Assembly: GCA_043101605.1 (NCBI GenBank)
Contig: JBICIG010000017.1
Span: 1 to 64,000, forward strand
Reading direction: 5' to 3'
From: JBICIG01 sp043101605
GTDB lineage: Bacteria; Planctomycetota; Phycisphaerae; Phycisphaerales; UBA1924
Length of the DNA: 64,000 nucleotides
Part shown: one piece after another, positions 58,249 to 64,000 of the stretch
Position numbering within the stretch: the first letter of the stretch is position 1
How the letters are laid out: the number at the start of each line of letters is the position of its first letter
Program-made: the position numbers and the translations under genes
The notes under the pieces: generated by a model
Told to the model about the DNA's origin: nothing
Databases searched by the model: none
The model's input: the letters and a program-made list of their open reading frames with translations, nothing else

Positions 58249-59799
58249 CTAGCCGAGCAGCTGGAGGACCTGCTGCGACTGCTGGTTGGCCAGGGTCAGC
58301 ACGCTCGTCCCGGCGCTGGTCAGGATCTGGGCGCGGGTGAGCTGGCTGGTCTCGAACGCGAAGTCCGCGTCCCGGATCTGCGAGACGGACGCGTTGAGGT
58401 TCTCGAACGCCGACTGCAGCGAGCGGGTGTTGGTCTCGAGCACATTCCGCTCGAACGCCCCGAGACGCCCCCGCAGGATCGCGACCTCGTCGATCGCCTG
58501 CTCGAGGATCTCGCTGGCGGCCTCGAAGTTGCCCCGCGACACGCTCGACCGGACGCTGTTGGCTTCGCCCGTTCGCAGCGAGCTGAGGAACTGGAGCTCC
58601 CCGCTCTGGAGCGACGCCCCGAGGTTGGACGCCGCGACGGACTGGATCCCGATCCCGACCTGCTGGAGCGGGGTCACCTCCGGGCCGAGCTGGAAGAGCG
58701 CGCCGCCCCCGACGATGTTGAAGGTCGTCGGCGTGGCGCCGGGCCGAGTCGCGAACCCCTCGTTGAGGGTGAGGTCGACGCTCAGCGTCGTGGAGTTGAC
58801 CGTGATGTCCAGCCCGTCGCCGTTGGCGAGAATCCCGTTGACCAGCGCGGTGACATCCTGTCCGCGGTCGCGCGACACCCCGGCTTCGAGCGCGGTGCTC
58901 GACCAGTCGAACGGATCGGGGATGGGCGTGCCCTCGGCGAGCTTGAAGAGCGACCACTCGGTCGCGGTGCCGTCGAGCGGCTGGTCGATGCGTTCGACCG
59001 AGACGAACTCGTCGCTGCCGTACCCGGTGGTCTTGAAGACGACGCCCGAGTTCGCGTTCCCGTTGATCAGCTCGGCCTCGACGCCCGTGACATCGCGGAC
59101 GGCGTTGACGGCCTGCACGACCGAGTCGAGCGTGGTGCCGCTGGCGAAGCTGAGGGTCGTGACGCCCTTGGCGCCGGCGATCTCGATGGTGACGCTCGAG
59201 GCGATCTGCCCGGCGGTGGGGTTGATGTTCCCGTTGAGGAAGAGCTGCCCGGTCTGGGCCGAGGCGAGGACATCGACCTCGACATCGACGCCGGTCGCGT
59301 CGGCGGGGAAGCTGGCGCTGCGGACGAGCGCATTGACGACGGCGCTGTTGGCCATGCCCGAGAGCGAGTAGTCGCGCGACCCGTCGAGCAGTTTGAGCCC
59401 GCCGAAGCTGGCGGTGTTGCTGATGCGGGTGATCGAGTCGATCGCCGAGTCGATCTGCAACTGGTTGGCGTCGCGTTCGTCCTGGGAATTGGCGCCGGTG
59501 TTGGCCGACTCGACGATGAGCGCCCGGATGGAGTTGAGCAGGTCGTTGACCTCGGCGAGGGCGGCCTCGGTGGTCGCGATGACCGAGCTGGCCCGCTCGC
59601 CGTTCTTGATCCCCTGCGTGACGCCCTCGAGGTCCGAGCGGATGCGCTCGGAGATGATGAGCCCCGCCGGATCGTCGGCGCCGCGATTGATGCGCAACCC
59701 CGTGCTCAGCCGCTCGAGCCGCAGATTCAGCTCGTCGTTGTTCCGCGACAGCTTCGACTGCGCGAGCAGGCTGGGGACATTCGTGTTGATCCTCGCCAT
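58249..59799 (-). CDS. fliC: Flagellin 2
   Basis: 516-aa second flagellin, similar in length to flagellin 1 but clearly diverged. The N-terminal domain starts MARINTNVPSLLAQSKLSRN, with LERLSTGLRINRGADDPAGL and ISERIRSDLEG; the C-terminal domain ends with VSQIRDADFAFETSQLTRAQ and ILTSAGTSVLTLANQQSQQ. The middle is a variable D2/D3 region with Flagellin_IN-like repeats. GGAGG before the ATG is again within TCACGGAGGA. It follows csrA by 108 bases on the same strand. Two different filament subunits may form a composite filament. Confidence 0.93.
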   Translation of the reverse strand: MARINTNVPSLLAQSKLSRNNDELNLRLERLSTGLRINRGADDPAGLIISERIRSDLEGVTQGIKNGERASSVIATTEAALAEVNDLLNSIRALIVESANTGANSQDERDANQLQIDSAIDSITRISNTASFGGLKLLDGSRDYSLSGMANSAVVNALVRSASFPADATGVDVEVDVLASAQTGQLFLNGNINPTAGQIASSVTIEIAGAKGVTTLSFASGTTLDSVVQAVNAVRDVTGVEAELINGNANSGVVFKTTGYGSDEFVSVERIDQPLDGTATEWSLFKLAEGTPIPDPFDWSSTALEAGVSRDRGQDVTALVNGILANGDGLDITVNSTTLSVDLTLNEGFATRPGATPTTFNIVGGGALFQLGPEVTPLQQVGIGIQSVAASNLGASLQSGELQFLSSLRTGEANSVRSSVSRGNFEAASEILEQAIDEVAILRGRLGAFERNVLETNTRSLQSAFENLNASVSQIRDADFAFETSQLTRAQILTSAGTSVLTLANQQSQQVLQLLG

Positions 59800-59804
59800 G
59801 GCAA

Positions 59805-59814
59805 TCCTCCGTGA
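59805..59814 (-). promoter_or_regulatory. Predicted CsrA site over the flagellin 2 RBS
   Basis: TCACGGAGGA, five bases before the flagellin 2 ATG on the minus strand, is identical to the element before flagellin 1 and contains the CsrA core CANGGA overlapping the ribosome binding site. Confidence 0.55.
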
Positions 59815-59907
59815 TTGAGGCTGACGGCGTGCGGTTGGCCCGCGTCGCCGCCCGGATCTGCGTTCCTGATTCGTTCCGCCCGGTTCACCCCGGGCCCGAT
59901 GGGTTCG

Positions 59908-60228
59908 TTACGACGCGCTCCGCTTGCTCTGATTCGCCTCCCCGTCGGTGGACACGGGCCTGGACGCGAGCCTGGAAGGCCCGGTCTTGGTTCGCTCGGG
60001 TCCCGGGCGGATGGGGCGGGTGAGCGAGGCGAGGTCCCCGTTGGCGATCCGGGCCGCCTGCTCGTTCTCGCGCCGGATCGCTTCGTACACTTCCTTGCGG
60101 TGAACCGCGATGCAAGTCGGCGCGGTGATCCCGAGGCGGACCTTGTCGCCCCGGATGTCCACGACCGTGATCTCGATCTCGTCGCCGATCATGATCGTTT
60201 CATCGCGCTGACGGGAGAGCACCAGCAT
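59908..60228 (-). CDS. csrA: Translational regulator CsrA with C-terminal extension
   Basis: 106-aa RNA-binding regulator. The CsrA fold occupies about residues 1-60: MLVLSRQRDETIMIGDEIEI, VRLGITAPTCIAVHRKEVYE. The RNA-binding edge residues at the start (LSR) and in the HRKEVY stretch are present. Beyond residue 65 a basic, Ser/Pro/Arg-rich tail of about 40 residues is added; standard CsrA proteins have 60-75 residues. AGGAG precedes the ATG. It lies between fliW and flagellin 2, the arrangement in which FliW binds CsrA and frees flagellin translation when filament subunits are needed. Confidence 0.93.
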   Translation of the reverse strand: MLVLSRQRDETIMIGDEIEITVVDIRGDKVRLGITAPTCIAVHRKEVYEAIRRENEQAARIANGDLASLTRPIRPGPERTKTGPSRLASRPVSTDGEANQSKRSAS

Positions 60229-60393
60229 GAGTCAGCTCCTTTGACCTTCGGGCGAGGCATCCGTGCCCCGCCGGTCTCCCGCTGTCGGCGTGGACCCGCG
60301 GCGCCGCGAACGCCCGCAGGCGACGCGCAACCGCTGAAGATCCGCTCTGTTTGCCGGGTAGAAGCGGTAGGGGTCCGGTAGAACAGCGCCGCG

Positions 60394-60852
60394 TCAGGCC
60401 GATGCCGCCCGCGACGAACGGTCCGCCACCGGCGACACCTTCACCAGCGGGTGACGGGTCGTCCAGCGCTTCTCCGCCAGCACGATCTGCTCGCCAACCC
60501 GCGTCAGCGTGTTGATCACGAGCGGGCCCTGCAGGTTCCCCGTCAGGTCGTCCTCGACCTTGTTGACGATCACGAACACCTGCGCATCTTCCAGCTTCGT
60601 CAGCTCGAGCGACCCGATCTGCTCCTGGCGGATCGGGACGGAATACTCCGGCACAAACAGCGCCGGATCCGTCACGACGAACGCCAGGTGCGGGTCGTCG
60701 AGCGACTGCAGCCAGAAGAAACACGCGTCTTCGCCCGGTTCGAGCAGGCAGTAACGCTTGCACGCCGGGAACCCGAGCAGCCCCTTCGGGAACTCGATCA
60801 CGCGATCCTCCGCGATCTCGATCGTCCCGAACCGAGTGGTCCGCACTTCCAT
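60394..60852 (-). CDS. fliW: Flagellar assembly factor FliW
   Basis: 152-aa FliW, which binds both flagellin and CsrA and so couples filament assembly to flagellin translation. Family marks are IEFPKGLLGFPACKRYCLLE, FFWLQSLDDPHLAFVVTDPA and NLQGPLVINTLTRVGEQIVL. The first two lie in the conserved beta-barrel. The C-terminal 20 residues diverge. It is immediately upstream of csrA on the same strand, with 165 bases between. Confidence 0.94.
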   Translation of the reverse strand: MEVRTTRFGTIEIAEDRVIEFPKGLLGFPACKRYCLLEPGEDACFFWLQSLDDPHLAFVVTDPALFVPEYSVPIRQEQIGSLELTKLEDAQVFVIVNKVEDDLTGNLQGPLVINTLTRVGEQIVLAEKRWTTRHPLVKVSPVADRSSRAASA

Positions 60853-60998
60853 GGTGCGCTCCAGTCACCGTGGCCATCCCTGACATGCATCCCCGGGGTC
60901 CCCCCGGGCGACCTCCTGTCATCGCTCGCTCCCGGCCACGGAGAGCGGCGATTCCATCCTTGCCGAGAGCGATCCTCGCCCCCGGGTTACCAACCTTC

Positions 60999-63110
60999 TC
61001 AGCCCAGGAAGTCCAGAAGACTCAGGTTCCCGAGCGTCGCCGCCGACTGATACCCCGCCTGGAGCTGGGTCTGCAGCAGCGAGAGTTCCGATACCGCCTG
61101 CACGAAATCAACATCCTCCAGGCGGCTCTTGGTCGTCGTGTCCAGCAGCACCCGATCCTCGGTGTGCCGCGTTTCGGCCTGCACCCGCCGCGCGAGCCCG
61201 CCCACCGTGGCGCGGGTCTCGCCGACCGAGTCGAGCATGCGCTCAAGACTCGCTCCAGCAAGCGTGATGCCAGTCGTGTCGTCGTTCTCCAACGCGTCGC
61301 GCAGATCGATCAGATGGGTAAACACATTGTCGACGCGCACCGTCGCGCGGTCCTCGCCGATCAATGTTGCGCTCGTCGCGTCGTAGCTGCCGTCCATCAG
61401 CCCGAGCTGGAACGCCGCCAGCGAGTTGTTCCGCGGCTGCACCCCGATCGGACCCGTCATCGTCGGGTCGCTCGCGTCCTGCGTCAGCGCGATCCCGTTC
61501 GCCCCGTCGAGCAGCCGCGCCTGGAACACCCCCGGGTCCAGCCCCGCGGCCGTCAGCTGCGCTTCGGCCTGGGTGTTGATCGCCCCCAGCAGCGACTCGA
61601 CCGTCACGATGTCCTCGGGCTGGAGGTCGATGTCGATCTCCGTCCCGTCGCCGAGCGTGATGGTGAAGTCGCGGTCGCGAGCCGGATCGGGCAACCCGGA
61701 GACCGGGTCGGTCCCGCCGGTGACGATCTCCACGCCCCGTCCCTCGTTGAAGTCGCTCAGCCGCGTCCCCAGATCGAGGGTGCGGATGCCCAGCCGCGAC
61801 GCGGTCGAGCCGTTGTCCTGCACCTCTTCAATCGAGAGGGCTTCCTGCTTGCCGCCGGCGAGTTCGTACCGCACCGCCAGCCGACCGCCGGGCTCCTCGA
61901 TCTGCACCCGCAGCCCGAGCCCCGTCCCCTCGATCGCGTTGCGGAGGTCCTGGACCGTCTCGGCTTGCGAGAGGTCGACGATCACCGAGCGCCCCGCCGC
62001 CCGGATCCGGATCGACCCGAGCGGGTCGGTCGTGGTGCTCAGCCCGTTGAGCGCCTCGATCGGCGTCGTCCAGGTCAGGTGGGGCGAGAGGTCGGCACCC
62101 ATCGACTCGTCGGCGCTGAACGCGCGCGTGCCGTCGTCGCTCGCCAGCCCCAGGTCGCGGGCGGTCGTGCCGGCCCCGATCTCGCTGAAGACCAGTTCGG
62201 GCGGCACGCCGCCCTCGGCATCGGGCATCAGGTCGATTCGGATCGAGCCGTCCTCGATCGTCACACCCGCCGGCCCGAGCATGGGCCCGTCGAGCGCGTC
62301 GCCCATCCCGGCCGCGTATTCCCGCAGCGCCGACTCGATCCGGTCGGTGACATCGCCGATCGTGTCCGACCCGCGCAGGTCGATCTCCACCCGCTCGTTG
62401 CCGTCGTAGCTGAACTCCAGCGAGCCGAGCGTCACGCCCAGCCCGCGGGCGCCGTCGAGGTCCGCCAGGCGCGTCTGCGGCGTCAGGGCCGGATCAAGAT
62501 CCACCGTCCCGCGGACACGCGCCGAAGTCGAGCCCAGCGCCGTCGTCCCGCCGAGCGTGATCGGCACGGGCACCCCGACGCCAAGGTCGGTAATGAGCCC
62601 GCGCGACCCGGCGTCGTACCGGAACCCGCCGAGCAGTTCCTCGATCGGCTGGCGCCCGGGCGTCAGCCCGCCGAAGACATGCCCCGCGACCGACTCTCGG
62701 TTCCCGACGCTGAACATGCCCTGGATGATGGTGTTGATGACCGTTGCCTGCCCCCTGCGTTCCTCGGGGGAGGCGGTCAGGTTCGCCTGCGACGAGGCGA
62801 TCTGCCGCGCCTCGAGCAGCAGGTTGCTCGCTTCGGAGAGCGCCTGGTCGGCCTCGTTGAGCGCCGAGTCGGCGTGGTCGAGATTGCGCGAGACCTGCTC
62901 GGCCCGCTCGAGCCGCTCGTTGAGCAGCGAGACCGTCGCCGCCTTGACCGCGTCGTCGCTCGGACGCGTGAGCGCCTTGCCCGAGGCGAGCTGCTCCTGC
63001 AGCCGCGCCAGATCGATGTTCGTCCTCGTCGCGTTGCGCAGCGTCGCCTGGCTCAGCAGGAGATTGGGAACGCGCGCGACTCCGGTGGGGATGAAGCTCA
63101 TGGCATTCAC
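60999..63110 (-). CDS. flgL: Flagellar hook-associated protein FlgL, expanded
   Basis: 703-aa hook-filament junction protein. The N-terminal flagellin-like helix bundle includes VARVPNLLLSQATLRNATRT and the LQEQLASGKALTRPSDDAVK segment; the C-terminal bundle ends TKSRLEDVDFVQAVSELSLL, QTQLQAGYQSAATLGNLSL and LDFLG. FlgL is usually about 300-400 aa; here a middle region of about 400 residues contains several Flagellin_IN-like units (VEIDLRGSDTIGDVTDRIES; VIVDLSQAETVQDLRNAIEG; IDIDLQPEDIVTVESLLGAI). The GTG at 63110 overlaps the flgK stop as GTGA; the ATG at 63101 is the alternative start. Confidence 0.9.
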   Translation of the reverse strand: MNAMSFIPTGVARVPNLLLSQATLRNATRTNIDLARLQEQLASGKALTRPSDDAVKAATVSLLNERLERAEQVSRNLDHADSALNEADQALSEASNLLLEARQIASSQANLTASPEERRGQATVINTIIQGMFSVGNRESVAGHVFGGLTPGRQPIEELLGGFRYDAGSRGLITDLGVGVPVPITLGGTTALGSTSARVRGTVDLDPALTPQTRLADLDGARGLGVTLGSLEFSYDGNERVEIDLRGSDTIGDVTDRIESALREYAAGMGDALDGPMLGPAGVTIEDGSIRIDLMPDAEGGVPPELVFSEIGAGTTARDLGLASDDGTRAFSADESMGADLSPHLTWTTPIEALNGLSTTTDPLGSIRIRAAGRSVIVDLSQAETVQDLRNAIEGTGLGLRVQIEEPGGRLAVRYELAGGKQEALSIEEVQDNGSTASRLGIRTLDLGTRLSDFNEGRGVEIVTGGTDPVSGLPDPARDRDFTITLGDGTEIDIDLQPEDIVTVESLLGAINTQAEAQLTAAGLDPGVFQARLLDGANGIALTQDASDPTMTGPIGVQPRNNSLAAFQLGLMDGSYDATSATLIGEDRATVRVDNVFTHLIDLRDALENDDTTGITLAGASLERMLDSVGETRATVGGLARRVQAETRHTEDRVLLDTTTKSRLEDVDFVQAVSELSLLQTQLQAGYQSAATLGNLSLLDFLG

Positions 63111-64000
63111 ACGATCGAGAGCAAGGTCTGGAGCATCTCGTCGGCGACGGTGATGAGCCGCGCCGCGCCCTGGTACTGCCGCTGGAAACTCAGCAGGTTG
63201 ATCGATTCCTCGTCGAGGCTCACGCCGCTGATCGCCGCCTCCTGCGCCGCGAGGCTGTCACGCACGAGCCCGGTCGCCTCGGCACGGTTCGCCGCCGCCT
63301 CGGTGTCGCCCGCGATGCGCTGCACCGCCAGTTGCCACGCGCTGCGGAAGCTCTCGCCGCCGAGGTTCTCCAGCGGCGTGTCCTGCAGCTCGACGATCCC
63401 CAGCGCCGCGGCGTTCTCGACGAACTCGCCGTCGACGATCGCGCCCACCTGCAGCTTCGAGGGCTGCTCGAGCAGGTCCGAACGCACGCGGATGCTCGAC
63501 GCGTCCGATCCCTCGAAATACGCATTGACCCCCAGCGACGCGAGCACCCCCGAGCTGTCGTCGGCGAACGCGAACTCGAAGCCGGCGCGGCTCTCGATCC
63601 GCAGGCGCCCGTCGGGCCCGAACGACGCGTCGATCCCGGCGATCCCGTCGAGCGACGCCCGCAGATCCTCGGCGCTCGTGTCGTCGCCGAAGCCCGCTTC
63701 GCCCTCGGCGTTGATCCCGTCGAGATCGACATCGATGCGCACGATCTCGGTCGATCCCGTCGCCGCGTGCCGCACATGCACGAAGAACCCGCCGTTGACC
63801 GCCTCGCCCGCGCCCTCGCTCGCCGAGGCGTTCGCCGGGTCGTTGAGCGCCATCGCCCGGTCCTCGAGCGCCATCGCCCGCTGCGACGAGGTCGTCTGCA
63901 TCCAGTCGTCGTTGACCCCGGTGGAGTGGATCCGGTTGACGCGGTAGATCAGGTTGGCGCTGAGCCGGTCGAGCTCGTCGAGCGTCGCGTTGATCGCGTC
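63107..64000 (-). CDS. flgK: Flagellar hook-associated protein FlgK, 3' part
   Basis: C-terminal 297 residues of FlgK, the first hook-filament junction protein; the frame continues past the right edge. Visible features are the ELDRLSANLIYRVNRIHSTG segment, a Flagellin_IN-like unit (TEIVRIDVDLDGINAEGEAG), and the conserved ending SLDEESINLLSFQRQYQGAA followed by RLITVADEMLQTLLSIV, which forms the terminal D0 helix. Coupling to flgL by GTGA is typical for these partners. Confidence 0.92.
   Translation of the reverse strand, partial: DAINATLDELDRLSANLIYRVNRIHSTGVNDDWMQTTSSQRAMALEDRAMALNDPANASASEGAGEAVNGGFFVHVRHAATGSTEIVRIDVDLDGINAEGEAGFGDDTSAEDLRASLDGIAGIDASFGPDGRLRIESRAGFEFAFADDSSGVLASLGVNAYFEGSDASSIRVRSDLLEQPSKLQVGAIVDGEFVENAAALGIVELQDTPLENLGGESFRSAWQLAVQRIAGDTEAAANRAEATGLVRDSLAAQEAAISGVSLDEESINLLSFQRQYQGAARLITVADEMLQTLLSIV

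Overview
The window is 64 kb of uniformly high-GC bacterial DNA, packed with genes that often overlap as ATGA or GTGA. Gene content suggests a motile, aerobic, diderm member of the Planctomycetota, most likely Phycisphaerae. The indicators are an alternative complex III with a caa3-type oxidase, System II cytochrome c maturation, a futalosine-pathway MqnC, a PEP-CTERM-like secreted protein, a Minf_1886-family protein, and the fliW-csrA-flagellin arrangement. This placement is inferred from gene families, not from a marker-gene comparison.

Layout. 1-12942 (+): respiratory cluster actBCDEF, a small membrane protein, SCO, and caa3 oxidase subunits II, I, III and IV, then a second membrane protein. 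Subunit IV is broken by an in-frame TAG. 12943-13316: intergenic block with a perfect parS-type palindrome, degenerate direct repeats and a terminator. 13317-23202: OmpA-like lipoprotein (-), amidohydrolase, cytochrome c maturation resB and ccsA, an Aag/MPG DNA glycosylase, a Minf_1886 protein and an AI-2E family permease. 23327-32339 (-): an NTF2-like protein, ffh, polX, three tandem paralogous helix-turn-helix genes with a small ORF, recG and a DUF971 protein. 32406-39488 (+): pyrF, tRNA-Ala on the minus strand, a zinc ABC transporter, a PLP dehydratase, tag and a methyltransferase. 39628-43125 (-): a K+-dependent-type H+/Na+-translocating pyrophosphatase and rpsU, separated by a 31-bp tandem repeat array. 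43408-53460: NYN-domain protein, citrate synthase, rhomboid protease with trpF, shikimate kinase, EF-P, MBL hydrolase, an unrecognised 462-aa protein, mqnC and a PEP-CTERM-like protein. 53514-64000 (-): a sodium:solute symporter, a XerD-like recombinase, and a flagellar block reading flgK, flgL, fliW, csrA, flagellin 2, flagellin 1.

How it works together. ActABCDEF would oxidise menaquinol and pass electrons to the caa3 oxidase, whose subunit II carries its own heme c. SCO would load CuA, and ResB/CcsA would attach the c-type hemes. MqnC, and possibly the amidohydrolase, would make the menaquinone. In the flagellar block, FliW and CsrA should control flagellin translation; both flagellin leaders carry the same TCACGGAGGA over the ribosome binding site.

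Limits. The left edge is a 52-bp perfect inverted repeat that may be an assembly artefact, so the first bases of actB are suspect. actB and flgK run off the window. All assignments rest on motifs read by eye, without database searches.
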